From contig NC_092858.1 in the NCBI RefSeq assembly GCF_032062135.1, forward strand, positions 126,562,818-126,626,817: a stretch of DNA of 64,000 nt, read 5' to 3'. The first letter of the stretch is position 1. Every line of letters starts with the position of its first letter. The position numbers were made by a program, and so were the translations under genes. Of this stretch, positions 35,695 through 50,600 are shown piece by piece. The notes beneath the pieces were generated by a model that ran no database searches, had not been told where the DNA came from, and saw nothing but the letters and a program-made list of their open reading frames with translations. Origin of the DNA: Pyxicephalus adspersus (taxonomy: Eukaryota; Chordata; Amphibia; Anura; Pyxicephalidae).

Positions 35695-38600
35695 CTTTCA
35701 CAAACATAAAATTACAAAATGGAGAATATCTATATCTGTTTTTTTAACACAAGTGAAGTAGTGACATGAAGGTCAGTGGCAGGAAACAGTGAGAGCTTTG
35801 GGAAACACGGGAAATCAAAACTCCTCGAAGTGCAGGAGATGTATTTTCAGTCTGTGTCTAGCATAGCATCTTTAGTTTCAGTTTAATATAGTGTCAGCAA
35901 TTGCTTCAAAATTGTACCTGTTATTTAAATTGATGTGAAACCTATGCATACCTTATGCAATGAAGAGCTGTTTCCTTTGAAAGCTGTCCACTTCTTCTTG
36001 TCTTTGCTATACACAACAAAGAACTCGGTGATGTAATATTGGCTGAACAATTTACTAGCTCCTTGTGTTTGTATTCCAGATATTAAATATGTTTTTTGTA
36101 AATCCACCTAAATATAAAAGAATGTCATGGTTATCGAATGTTATGGTTATTGAAGGGAGAGACCGAATTCCATACTTTAGGATGCTAATTCTCATATGTG
36201 TGCAGTGGCAAAGAGGAAATACATCCAAAATCCCGTTCATATAGTAAGGAAAGAGACATCAAAATCTACTGGCAAATAGTTCTCAATCCATAGATCCCAA
36301 ATCCTTCTGAAATTGTGCAAATGGTTCTGAAGTCTGGCTACCATATTTTCGTTGACCAGATACCATATTACTTTCCGCTTCACCTGTGCCACAGGAGGCA
36401 TGCCAGACCACCATGATTTAGGCAATGTCTGCTTCACAGCTGTGAATACAAATTATATGAGTCACAACTGACTTTTGGAGATTGCCAGGGGGCGCAGCAT
36501 CGAAAGAGCCTCAAAACGGATCTTTTTGGATACCTCTGCCCATAAGGGTATAAGTAATTTAGTAAACAGCTGTCCAAAATCTCTTTAATTTAGGGCATTG
36601 CCACCAAATGTGGTAAAGAGTGCCTGTCTACCTACAGCCACGCAAACAGCTTCGGGTACAGTCAGGGTGATATGTCGCCAATCTGGTAGGGACCATATAC
36701 CATTGGAGTAAAAGCTTTTTAATTAGCTTCGTGGAACAGTACATTGGGGGTACCATGGTCCGCAGCATCCCCCATTTGTTGCCACTGTTCCTCATCTAAC
36801 CGTTGCCCAATAGCTGTCTCCCATCGGGAGATTTACGGTAATAGGTGCGAGTAACTGGCTGTGAGCAAAGAATGGTAGATCAAGGAAAGAATGCCTTTGC
36901 CTAAAGAGTCTCTATCACACATTTGCTCAAAATTAATGGTACTTGTAGGGGTTTTGGCATATTTCAGGGTACCCTGGACGTAGTGTTTCAGTTGTAAGTA
37001 TTGAAAACTCAGAGGATTTGGCTTCATGGTTTTCTCTGATAGAGTCAAAGGATCTTATTCCATTAATCATCACCAGATCTTTGATTTTACCAAAACCTTT
37101 CATGACCCACCACGCAAAACGCTTGGGATTGTCATACCAGGGTGGAAAAGCTAGGTTATGTGTGATAGTTGCTAGCGGCATGTGGGGGGACATCAAATTA
37201 CCATTAACAGAGTCCCACACCAAAAAGGAGTGTTTAATAATAGGGTCGTTGATATGTTTGTGCAAGCGTGGATGGCTCCAATGTAATGTGCCAATTGCCA
37301 TAGGTGATATCAAAGATGCATCTATAGATACCCACACAGGCGCATGCTTAGCAGCGTGATAAGCTGGTAAAGTGGCCAATTGGGCTGCTTGGTAGTAGCT
37401 ATAAATATTGGGGACCGCCAATTCCCCATGTGTTTTCAGGCAATACAAAATCCTCTTAGCCACTCTGGGTCTGCTTTTTCCCCATATAAATTTAGGAAAT
37501 ACTTGCTGCAGGGCTCTGTTAAGTTTTATTTATGTGGTTCAAAAATGTAAGTTCTTTTTGCCAAAAATAGTTTAAGCCACAGTCTAGGTAGGAATCTGAG
37601 TGCCCAGCAGCTGAATGTCAATTTAAAGTGACCTACAGAATAAGCAACGTGTCACTTTGTCACAAGGATTTAAAAACCAACAGATCTAGTGATAAGATCC
37701 TAATTTAGTAAACTATGGTATGAGGTTATAAGTAAAACAACAAACTGTGAAAGTTTTGAAGGATTATTAGGAAGAAAAAGTAACAGCATTAGAGGGGGGA
37801 GGAAAGCAAAATGTAGAAGCACCCAAATATAAACATCTGATATACAAAGTCATTCACCTAAAGCGGACCTATCATCACATTTTCAATATTATGTAAAAGG
37901 ATGCCTCCCCTTTTACATAATACTTTTTTTTAATATTTTAAATTTTTTTTTACTTTTTGTGAAGAAGACTGAAGGGGAAACCCGCAGCCTCCTGGGATAC
38001 TTATGTTACATAGGCTCGGAGGATGCAGGCTGTTCTTTCTGCCTATGCCTGAGATCGGGCAATGTGTCTCTAGGCTCTTCCCCAAATGTTTCCCCAAAAC
38101 GTTTACTTACATTTGGAGGAAGACCTTGTGCCTTGCAGCAAGCACCAGAGAGGAAAACAAAAACCAAGACACAAGCCAAGAGATATTCACTGGATGCAGT
38201 GTGTACATTGATCAAGGACTTTCAATAAGTAAAGGTGATTTTTTTTTGAGCAAGTTCCACTTTAAGAAGTTGCACAAACAGCACATTATTAATTACAAAG
38301 ACATTGAAAGGAATCATTGGAGACACTAGTTTCAGTTATCTTGGAATAACTTATCAATTGACTGTCCTTCAAAGTCCAAAAATGCTTTCCCAAGGACCTG
38401 GAGAACAATTTGTTCTCATAACATTTCTTAGTACAATTCTTTCTAGCAAGCGGATCTGTATTATATAAAGAACCCTACCATAGAACATCAGGACGCTAAG
38501 AATGATTGGAAAACATAATTAATATTTCCTAATATGGGGTGATGGAGGTAAAGAATAAATGCTGTGTTATTACTATTTACAGGCCGGTCATATATGTCTT

Positions 38601-41600
38601 TTTGTCTTATGACCCTAGTCCTACAAGAAGTTTATTTATACTTGTATAATGAATTCAACATAATTTTGATAAAAATTACAAACTGCTTTGGTTCGTTAGG
38701 TACAGGAGAAAAAAGTTAAAAAACACATACCTGTATCCATGGCAATGAGGATTTATTCATGTGTGCACTCCACGCATTGTATGACCCTGCATTGTTCAAT
38801 CTGGCAAGTTTTGGCTCCCAGTAATCTAAAAAATAAAATAGTAAAAGTTAATGCAATATTAGGAAGTGCAGCACTGAAAATTTGCCTACCACCCTATTAC
38901 TGTATTTCCAATTTTAAACTCCTTCAGCCTAGCATGATCCTTCCACCTTTATTTATTATTAGAAGTTATTCCTTGTACAGGTTGACATTCAAAAATCCGG
39001 CAACCTCTGGACCTGAGGAGTGCCAAATATTCTAAAATTACGGATTTTTGAAGGGTATACTGAGCTCCACACACGGGCCAGTCTTCCTCTTGCAGTACCC
39101 GCAGACATCTGGCACAATTCCAGGGAGCAGGCAGCAGGGACGTCTCAAAGTCTATTTAGTGTAGCTAGCAAGACCTAACAGCTGTTTCTGGAGAACAGCG
39201 CCATAAATGGCCAAACAGTGTACTGCAGTACATGTATTGAAAATGTACTCTGAAATTCATGCTGGAAAACTGAAGGAACTGAATTATCGATGGCTGGATT
39301 TTCATTGTCAACCTGTATTCTTTTGTATCACTTAGTAAATTGTACAGAGATATTGAATTTATTGGCTCTGATACTACAACTAATACAAATAATATTAGAA
39401 ATACTGCAGAAATAGTTACTGCAGAAACATTTCATATGACATGCCATTTGGCATATGTGTCATCACATCATGTTTCCTAGCAAACTGTAGCTTCTTTTCT
39501 TAGGCTGCATACACATGTACAATTTTTATAGCTGCTTCTTTCATGATCGTTTCCAGCGACAGAGAGTGACAGATAAACAAGCGCTGTACACACAGCACCA
39601 TGCTTTTCTATGGAGAAGAACAAGGGAAGTCAAGCAAGCAGCACTCCACTGCGCTTTCCTCCCTTGACTTGTATAGCAGTCATGCCCCATCAGTCGTTCA
39701 TAGATATGTCCCGAAGGGAGACTGTGGTACAGATCCTTATCTGAGACAAGCACAACCATTCATCCCATAATTTTATCTGATGTGTGTACGTAGCCTCAAC
39801 CATTCACTATTTGGTGGTTGCACTACAGCAAAGCCACACTGCAGATGACACCTGAACCTCAAAAACCACCTACATAGGAAACTCATGAACAGCTTCTGTT
39901 TGTGTGAGCACAACAAGTATGTTTGTAATTTCTTCCTGGATTCTGATTTTAGTCTGTGTTTTAGATGATGTTTCCGTATGACGCCTCCCTTAAACCTCTA
40001 ACATATCTAAGCCAGGTTCTGTCGGACTATCTGTGTGTGAAAAGTTTCTGTCTGACTATCTGCTTGTCATTTAAACATCTGTCTGAGTACTTGCATTGTT
40101 TCAGATTCTGTCTTATCTGTTGTTGGCTATGGCCACTGGCAACTCAGAGGGTCTTCTAGACTCCCTGACATGGCCTGATTTATAAAAGGTCTCCATGACG
40201 GGAGAAGATAGACTATCATGGGAGAACCTGGGGGATCAAGCAAACATGGAATAGATTTCTTGAAAAGCATTTGCTATTAGTTGGCAAATGTTTACAATCC
40301 TAATCGAGATTCATTTCAGGTTTTCTGGATCACCCAGGTTCTCCTATGAAAGCCTGTTTCGTTCAGTCCTGGAGAGCTTTAATAAATCAGGTCCATGGTC
40401 TTGTTTATTAACCACTGTATATAGCAAAAAAATGATATTTTGGGTAAACAGCAGCAGGTTATACAATTGTGATATCCTCACCCGGAAACCTGCATGTGTG
40501 CTTTAAATTAGTAGCTCTTTCTTGTAACATTAGGGCAGTAGTAGGAAGGGGACTTCACACATATAACGTTTGACCAAATCAGTTAACAGACTAAATAAGA
40601 AATCTGCACTAGGCATTGTCAACCTTAATTGGGGATCCACATGATATTTTTTTCATCTTTGGTAATTAATAAAACATATTAATGTGTTGGTATTTGTCTT
40701 GTAAAAAATGTCACATAAAGCCTAAAAAAAATAATTTCTGCATAAACAAACATCATCACAGTCATAATTTGTCTCACAAATAGTCATGTATAATGAATTA
40801 GAGAATGGCTAAAATATGATGAAATAATGTTTGAGGAGGGTCCAGCTGCTGGACCAATATGTCACACTTATTATGTGTTTTGGGTTTCAGGAAAGTTTAT
40901 TTACCATGATAAAATAAGTCCTGCTAAAATTATTTTTACATCATTTTCTGTGACCTGGTACACTTTAAAAAGATTTCTAAAACCAAAGGCAGATTCCCCT
41001 TCATTCCCTGTCACAGATACAGTTGGAATTTGTAAGCGAAGAACAGGTGTCCTTAATAGAAGATTTACCTTCACCTCGATTCAGGATAAAGTCTGTACAG
41101 ATGTACCGGTATGTATATTATTAAAATATATATATTCTAGACGTTACCTACCTATGTGATGAGATGCAGTGATTTGATCATCAGATATCAGTCTGCTTGC
41201 CAGGCCAAGAGGAAAATTACATTCTAAAAAAAATAACATTGTTATGTAAAATGAATGAAGATTCAATAGATTAGTGCAGCAAATTAAAGAAAATTGTATA
41301 TTACCTTTATTAGGCCCTAAAATAATTCTAATTTTGTATGCCCCATGCATATAATAAAATAAATACCCTGATTAACAACATCCCTCATTTGTCCTTACCT
41401 GCGTCTGCAATGTTGAATATTGCTTGCATTCCTGCTTGCTGATATTCTGCTACTTCAGTATCAAGTTGCCAAAGGCCAGGTTTTGAAGGCCGCATTTCAA
41501 CTGTTGCAAATGAACCTTTAAGAGAATAAAAAAAAAACTGAATATTTGTCATCTTTTTTTATTTACCATAATTATTAATGATGACATGATCAACATATTT

Positions 41601-44600
41601 CATCCAATCGTAATAAATTATAACCACTTGTTAAGGGTAGGATTACCTGGTAAAACTAATCTCTGATCTCCCCCTATTTTCCCCAAACTTATCATTGATA
41701 TTACATATCAATGTATTAGTGAGAATAAAAATTGCCCTTATTACTTATATAAAGTCACAGCCATGTCATCTTTTCTCTTTTCATTACAGAAGGAGGGATC
41801 CTTCTTAGGGCGTCCATGTCACGGTCGGCAGTGAGGTGGACACTTACTATTGGGTGGATAGTAGGGGGGTCCTCCCAGGATTCAGGAGAGACTGCAGTAG
41901 TGACTTCATCAAAAGGGGATTGTCCAGGACTGGAGGGTATGGTAATATCAGCAGCACTGGATTAACAGTCTGTGATGAGGAGGGACTAAGGAAAGTATAT
42001 CTTTGTTTCCAAGAAAAGAAAATGTAAGGTAAAAAAAGACCCACAGGATGGGTATTAGAGGAAGGGAGAGGTGGGAAGGGGGTTAATATTTGCCCAGAGA
42101 TGTGTTTTGAGGTCCAAGTAAGGCTATGGGTCTAAAAAAGGAAGGTTCAGCCCTGCGGTGGGATCCAGCAATCCCGCATGGCTCTTGACAGCTAACAAGT
42201 TGCCAGCTGCTCAACCATTCACACTGCGACTGAACCGCTTACTCTGCTACCCATTCACTTTCTATTGGGCTTCTAGGGGTTGATGCTATAGGCATTGTCT
42301 ACCCCAGTGCAGCAGTTCACTTGCACGAGGAAGCGGTAACCACACGGCAACCCCACTGCCAGTCTGAACATAGCCCACAAAATATTTTGATTTAGTTAAC
42401 AGAAGTATGTTAAACAAAAACAATTAGAGAAATAAGAAAATTTAGAAATGATATACCTGGTGTTAAAGGATAAACTGCCAGCCGATGTTCATTATTAATG
42501 CTTTCAGTAAGAGTCTGGCCGTTAAAATTAATCACGTGTACATTTTTTGGATTTCCCATGTTCAACAAATGCCATCGCACTATTTCATCTTGGTACATTT
42601 GAAGGCCTTGCAGATTGTGGATAATTCCATTTATAGCTGAAAGCAAAAGATAATGCATAAGAAAAACATTGCAAGAAAACAATTATTATTATCATAAATA
42701 CCAAATTGTACCATATTTGGGTAGTTACATGGCCCTGGGTTTATGACTGCTTTAATGAGAAGATTAAAGTTGATTCTGCAATTGTTTGCTTTTGAGGTGT
42801 AAGCTTCATCTCCAGTACTCCTTTACTATAAATAAACTAAAATAAATCTCTCCTTCAATATAATTAGAAACCTCAGATTAACTAACCTGTCATTGCCCAG
42901 CCTGCCTCAGGGCTGCGGCTGTATGTACATCTTGCAGAGCTCCCAGTAAATTAACTTTCATGTACCTCTCTGATTTAATTTCATTATGATACTAGGTGGC
43001 CTAATTCCAAGCATTGTCAACCTGCCTGCATATTAAATCTCACCAAGAATGGAGAAGATGGACTATCATGGGTGGATCATGAATGTCCCCAAGTAACCCA
43101 GAAAAGCTGCAATGGATTTCTTAAAAATAATTTGCTATTGGTTGGCAAATTATTTCAGTCCTACACCAGAGCTATTATAGCTTTGCTGGATCACACAGGT
43201 TCTCCCACAATAGTCTATCTTCTTTAGCTTTGGGGAGCTTTAATAAATCAGGCCCATTGCATCCAATAAGAGAGTGAGTTTAAAGCAGACCCCATGAAAG
43301 ATATGCTTATTTCCCAGCCTCAACATCCTAATAAAAATGCCAAGGTAAATCTAAATTAAAACAAAAACTTTAGAATGCTGGGGACAGTGAAATGCTGCCT
43401 AACCAAGCAGCTTATCTTGCTTCTAATAAATATCAGGAACACACCTTAGTATTTAAAATCACACAAGTAACTCAGTCACCCTCCAAATTATATAATCCAA
43501 TTACAACAGATGTGTCAGGGCAAAAATTTGTAAATCCACCCTGTTCTAAATGCAATTTTTGTTTTCCCAATGTTTTTTAGCTTTACATAGCATTTTTTAT
43601 TATAAGGAAAGGGGGCAGGAAATTAGAGGACCTTGCAGTTTCATATATGTTCTGGTTTAATGATCACTATAGTTTTCTCCACAGATCCACAGAGATGGCA
43701 GTGACATTTGGGTAGAGCTTATTGAAGAAGTCAGAAAAGTCAACCCTATAGTAACAAAGTAAAACTAAATTAAAGAGGCACAGCTAATCTTTAATTAGCC
43801 TTCATTTCTCAAAGTTTAAAAAGAATGACAGGTCTGCTTTAACAGCATGATGACAAGTCACCATATGTAACTATTTATTAATCTTAATAAACAGTATTTA
43901 CATAGCACCAACATATTATGCAGCGCTGTACATTTAATAGGGGTTGCAAATGACAGATAGATACAGACAGTGACACAGGAGGAGAAGAGTTATGCTTTAG
44001 GTAATCTGATCTGCAAAATACATTTCTAAATAAAGTAAACATTGGTTTATAACATCATACCATGAAATGTGTGACATTTATTTGGATATGCTGGCTTTTC
44101 TGTGATGTCTGTGCATTGACTCTTTGTTTTGTCAAAGTACCAGCTTTTTTCTTCTTCAAATGTCATAAACAACAATATGAATTCACGAGCATCCAGTGGC
44201 CTGTTATTTTCTTTATCAAGAGTTCCACTTCTGCAGATCAGCAATGGACCAATTAAGCCTGAATGGATGTCCTTTTCCTATTCAGAAATAAAGGTATACA
44301 CTCAACGTCAAAAATAAACTGGATCCACTAAATTGACACCACTTCCGACCCCACCCACCACAGGTACATATTGAAGATGGGGATTTACGGACTATTATTT
44401 TCTTTCAGTATTCTTTATTTGAAAACAAACCTTCGGTAGTTTATACATGGTAAAAAATCTGGTTTCTTACTAGGCTGACTCCAGAATGATAGGCCCATGT
44501 TCTGCAGGCTGACGCTTCTCGGTCAGGTCCTGAATATTTTGTGGCATACCACACATAAACATGAGAATCGCCAGGTTTAACAATGTCATCTCCTTGAAGC

Positions 44601-47600
44601 CAATCTTCTGTTTCATCCTTGTAGTTATATCCTTCCGATGACTTTTCATAAGAAACTCCATGGGCATGAATGGAATAAGGGCGAGATGCTAAGTTTTTAA
44701 AAGTCACCTACCACATGAAAAAACATAAGGTCACATATTGACTTTTTGTGAAATATATATGTATATTTATATATATACTGACAAAAATAGAAAAAGGCAA
44801 ACTTTGAGCTTTGTAAAAAAAACTCTAAAAGGTGTAAATAATATTAAAAGTATAGTAAAGGTACATTTCGCAATGGACGTTTTATTTAAATGTTGCTATT
44901 AGTTGCAGAATAATATGCATCTTTAACTTTGTAAGTTATTTGGGTGATGAAGCCTTGTCATCAGCAAGGCAGGATTTAGATTTTTTGGTTTTGTGACCCT
45001 CTCCACCCCTTTCCTACCCCATTTTGCTCAGTAACAGAAGTGCTAACTACTGGACCAAAGACACACCAAGCGTTAGGGTAGAGAGGCCGAAGAATTTAGA
45101 TGGGATTAGGCTTTACATGTTGTCACTGGTCTTCAAACCATGTAAAAATAGTCCAAGTTTGGTTATCATTAAGCACTTTTGAACATCAAACTATAGTAAA
45201 AAACAATCCTATATATAAAGATATTCACCTGGATAACATCTTCAACTTCAGCTCTGATAACAGGTCCAAGTATACCAAGATGTTCCTCATATTCCCCATC
45301 TACAGCAGGTTTTGTAAAAGTGGCATCTAGGTATTGTCGAAATATAACTTTCTTGTATACAGTCCCTCTAGATTCACTGAGTGGTCTTTCATTGACATTG
45401 TACCTTTAAAGGAAAGAATAATTAATGACTTTTGTACAATTGTAAAAGAGGCTATAGAAAAAAAGTCAATAGTTATTGCTGTATAGCTAAAATGTACTTT
45501 ACGTTTACACTATACACATCTTTACACACATTTACTTATTATTTGAAAATCACAAAATCCCCAGTTCTGTTTAAAGTGAATTTTGATGTTCTTGAATGGT
45601 TTCATTGTTACATGGTATCAGTGGAGGTCAGACATAAGACTGGTATGAGGTGGTGGACATACAATAGTGATAAAAAAAAATAAAGTTACACTACACTGAG
45701 TACTAAAAACAGTTAAAACTTAGAAATGACATGGAGTGGAAAATTTTTCCTTGGTATAATCCTCTAGATTGTAAGGTCCTCCCCTTAGTGTGTCTTGTCT
45801 CTACTGTATTTATTCTATGAAATCTGTACAGCACCATGGACGATGGTGGTGCTATATGAATACATAAAAAATATAATAAAAAAAGAGATATTGCAAATTT
45901 ATTGTAGACATTACTACGTATACTAGTAGTTGAGTATTAGTAGTTCTTTAAAGTATAATTCCATTTTTTAGTGGGAATATATAAATTCCCTCTGAGTGAT
46001 CAATGCACATTGCACAGATTTTAAATAATATTTTTCTAAAATATTTTTAACTTTCTCCATTTATGAGAGTAAGAAATATCTGTTTATTTTACATATACTT
46101 TGCAAAATAATAATTAGTAAGAAATTTAATTATAAACAGCTGCATGCCTTTAGAAGTAAATCCAAACCTGAAATAGCTGTTTCAGATTTTATTGTCAAAA
46201 AAAAGAAAAATGAAAAGTTATTTTTATTGCAATAAATTACAAAGTGACTTCATTCGTGTATACCATTAAGTAAATCAGTCCCGTTGTGTGTTTGTGTAAT
46301 GACCTGGTGAAAATGCTGCAGAAGTATGCCCAGTATGTGATCCTTATGTTTTTAAGGCTACCTAATGATGACCTGAATTTGATTTGCACACATCACAGGA
46401 CTAGAGATAAAAAAGTGCATGTGTTGAGAGAAACATCAATCAAAGTCAATTAAATGTATTTTAGCTATAGTGGTTAGTAGCGTATACAGCAGGCAGCGTT
46501 TCCATCAGCTGGTGCTTTTTCAGAGGCGGTTCATGAAAATCTGGTTGACAACCAACAGTCAATCGGGATACATCCAATGGCAGTTAAAGGCTATGAATTT
46601 AACTTATCTAGGGCTTTTCTCTCTCCATTTAATTTTTTTTTAAGTTGGTATTTAAAGGTTAAAGCTTGGCTTTATGAAGAAGATAGGGAAAGGGTGATTT
46701 AGTAAGCCGAAAATAAGAAAACTCATAATATAAACAGTAGACTTTTTAATAGTTAGGTGTCAGAAAATCCAGAAGGCAATTAAGAAAAAAAAATACTCTG
46801 TAAAGGACTGTGTAATTTGTTGTCAGTAAACAAATACTTAGTAATTCAAAAAAATCTTTCTCAACAAAAAAAAATCATTACAATATACAAAATGCAATCA
46901 AAACAAGTAAATAAACACAAGTATTTAATATTACCTTATTGCCCGTCCAGAGTAATCCCACTGCACTTCTTCAGCAGCAATATAGTAAGTTCTCTTTGCT
47001 CCTTTTGAGGTCCGTAGATAATGCTCTATGATCCTGTCAGGGTTTGTGTAGCGGCTTACATCGTCCTCTGTCTGTATTTGGTATGGGTCCTCATAAGCAA
47101 CTATAACTTTAGGCTTTTCCTCAGTGTTGATGTTGAACTCTGTATCTGCATCATACTCTTCATATTCACCATCACCCCCTTTGGGTACTCCTAACACAAT
47201 TTCTTTACCATTTTTGGAAAAACTTCTAGGATTGAATCCTCTGGGAGAAAAAGTCATGTTGCTGTTCACAGTGATGTTCTCATCGTTCGAGGAGTTGTTT
47301 GAGAATGCGTATTGTTCGTGTTCATTTTGTGTACTATTAGACATTAATAAGTGGTTTGTGCTGCTGTTTGCAGTCCTTTTTTCTTTTATTTTGCTAACTC
47401 TCTTATTCCGTTTCACATATTTGACCACGCTGGTATTATTTACAATGCCATTAACTTCGAATTTGACCATTTTCTTTGCATAAATTATTTTTTGCTTTTT
47501 GTTTTCTCCAGTTTGAGAGTTTTGTTGTGTTATAATATCTAAAGATGGATTTGAATGGTTTCTAGTTTCATTTCCATCATTTGTTTTTTCTGTAGTGGCT

Positions 47601-50600
47601 ATCAGTTCTGAATCCTCCTTCAAGTCTGTTTTATTATTATGTGGCTCAGACATTATGGTTTTCATTATATCTTCTAGTAATTGAGTGCTGTGAATTCAAA
47701 TATAAAAAAAAAATTAAAATAAAGTAAATGAACATGAGTGTACTGTGCTAAATCTGCCAATATGGTGCCAAAGAAGAAGCCATTCAAAAGAACACTCCAA
47801 TACAATACTTCCAATATAGTAATCACATTATTAAATATACAATATATAAACTAAAGCAGAAAGAGTGATATATTATATTATATAAACTATATGAACACAC
47901 AAACATGTAAGTTCAATCTTCTTTTAAAACATCCATATGATACAAACATTCAAACATGAATTTCATATGGTATGGAGTACACTGCCTGGTGTGATCAAAT
48001 GAAGACTTTTCCCATGTTTAATGCCAGATGTGGATGTTTTCCAAGCAGATTGATCTTTCATGTTTTGAGTTCCTGTAACATATTGTAAGTGCATAATTCA
48101 TGAGGTGCAAAAACAAAAGAATTGTATTTCGATTTTCTGAGAATAATTTAAAAAATGAATTTTGAGTTCATTCTAAAAAATGCATATATTTATGATTATT
48201 ATTGTCATGATTCTGTTATTTTATTATTATCCAGTATTTATATAGCGCTAACATACTGCACAGCGCTTTACAAAGTTTATAGTCATGAGATGTTTTGACA
48301 TTATACACATTCCTGGTCTCCTCCTGATCAAAATGCTAAATCAACCTTTCTGTTTTTATGACATATCTGATTTTAGATCCAGTGGCATAACCCCCGAGAC
48401 CCCATACAAAAATCAGGTAGACCTCAGACTTCTCACCCTGCATACACACAGTGGAAGGAAGGGGGAGGACGAACAATCGGCACCCCCCTATGTGCTCTCC
48501 TCTATCAAAGTACAGTGGTTGTTACTGCTCGGTTGTTCATCAATCTGCCAAGTACACATGCCAGATTTTAAAACAACTATTTATCTCTGGTGATAATGAT
48601 CTGACTGGTGTATATAGCTTACATGTTTTCAAATACAGGCAGATCAAAGTTGGTGGAAGTACCTGGTAGGGGGGTTGTACAAATCTCCCAGGATTGATAT
48701 GAAAAATTACATTTGTAAAAGGTAAGTTATCGACTCTAAAAATTATACTCAAACTTTACACTTCCCTCACAGCAATTCCAAAATCTGATTTATCAAACAT
48801 ATGTCTAACAAGCCACATGAAGTCAAATATAAGTTTATGTTCTTTAAACTTAAATAAAAACAAAATCTAAATCATATACCAAGCATACCCAAGCATTTCT
48901 TCAATTTCATTGTCATAGTAATCAGTAATGCTCCCCTTTGTTGGACTCAATCCTGACAAAGGCGCGGATGTTTCCTCATCTTGAGCTGTCAGGGTTGTGC
49001 ACTCCATGGGACTCTTTGGTGAAAGTATCTATGATGCTACAGTTGGTGAGTTGGTTTGGGTGTCTACGGGGGAACTATCAAACCTGGTTTGTGATGTTAC
49101 ATCAGTTGTGGAGTTAAACTCATGTTTTGATGGTGCTGTTCCAAGTGGCCACTGATTGGTAATGTTTTCTGGAACAGTTTCTTCCCATTCCTTTGGACTG
49201 CTTTCTTCATAAGTTAAATCTAAGGACATATCAATATAATTTGATGTTTTTTCCAAATCCCTTTTTGCAAAGCTAAGAGATTGTGTGGTTTCTGAACTGT
49301 TTGTCTTCTCTATTCCTTCCATGAGTTCTTTACCTGTGCCATTTGTAATTTCATAAAAATATGTAGTGACGTTTTCTGCTTGAATAATGCTTTCTTCTTT
49401 GCCAGGATCTGTGCTGTTATATTCATGTACATAGGTATCTTCTGTTCTAATAAATGTTTCCTTATCTTGCTCAGGAATGACGTGTTGTAATGTGTCTGTG
49501 ACATTGAATCCTTAAGTTGAATCACTAGAGTTTGTTGGTACAACATATTCGGTGGCTGACTCCTTAGTTATATTCTGAGCCACATCCAGTTAGGCATTCT
49601 TATCATAAGCATTTTCACTAGACTCATAAGCTTCTGTGCTTGTGTTGCTATTAACATCTATATTTTTAATTTTGGTCTCATACATGTAATCTGTGGCTAA
49701 AGCAGTAAGATTTAATTCTTCATCTACAGACACATTTTTGTTCCTGAGAGACCTAATATTAAACATTTCAGCCAGCGATTCACTGTAGTCATCCTCATCT
49801 GTAGGAACATTTATTTCCTCACTGTCTTCATAATGTGTATCTGCTCTGACTTCTGGATATGTAAAAAAAATCTCGTCATCTTGGAATGCATCATAGTCTT
49901 CTTGATCGATACATTTCACGTCTCTAAATCTGACAGTCATGCCAGATTTTCCATTGAGGTTGAAGTTACCAAATATCCACACACCTGCAGTAAAATATAA
50001 AAAAAAAATGCAATAAAGAACAAAAAAAAAAGTCATTATTACAATATTTAAACAGCTAAACAGAAGAAATCAAATCATAATGACAATAATGAAAATTCCT
50101 AAATATCTTTATGAACCACATGTATTCATCTAGGTGATACAGCAAACCTGGAATGTATGTGGTCTAGAATTGAAAAAAAATGCCAACTAATCACAAATAT
50201 TTTTTTAAAGAAAAATATTCCAGGTTCCAGGTTTGATGGCTCACCCAGATTTTCTCATGACAGTCTATGTTCTCCAGTGTTAAAGAGCTTTAAGAAATCA
50301 AATCTTATACAAGAGCCATATTTATTCTTACTTGAATCTTTCAGTCATTTCTTTCAGTTTATCAACACCTTCAGCACTATGCAAGATATGTATGTAATAA
50401 ATACCAGTCACTGCTTTTTTCTACGTGCAGGGTAAGTGGTCTTGTGTCTGCCCCACCTCTTGTTTTTTGTAATGTATGTATTAAAGTTTTTATGAATAGA
50501 ATTCAGCCTAAATTGCCCTACACAGATACATACATATTTTTTTTCAGATGATCTGCTAGATTTTCCTCCTGTGCTTAACTGACCGTAGAAACATATAATC

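Noticed and set aside
37018..37359. 113-codon plus-strand ORF
   Set aside because: Antisense shadow of the LINE-1 ORF2 fragment, which has clear protein similarity on the minus strand.
47124..47483. 119-codon plus-strand ORF
   Set aside because: Antisense shadow of F5 exon 13b.
49000..49840. A hidden intron inside F5 exon 13a that would remove the three stops (GTGAGG near 49,830 to CAG near 48,985)
   Set aside because: The phases could join, but the donor lacks the usual G before GT, the acceptor has no pyrimidine tract, and the thrombin site equivalent to Arg709 would be lost.
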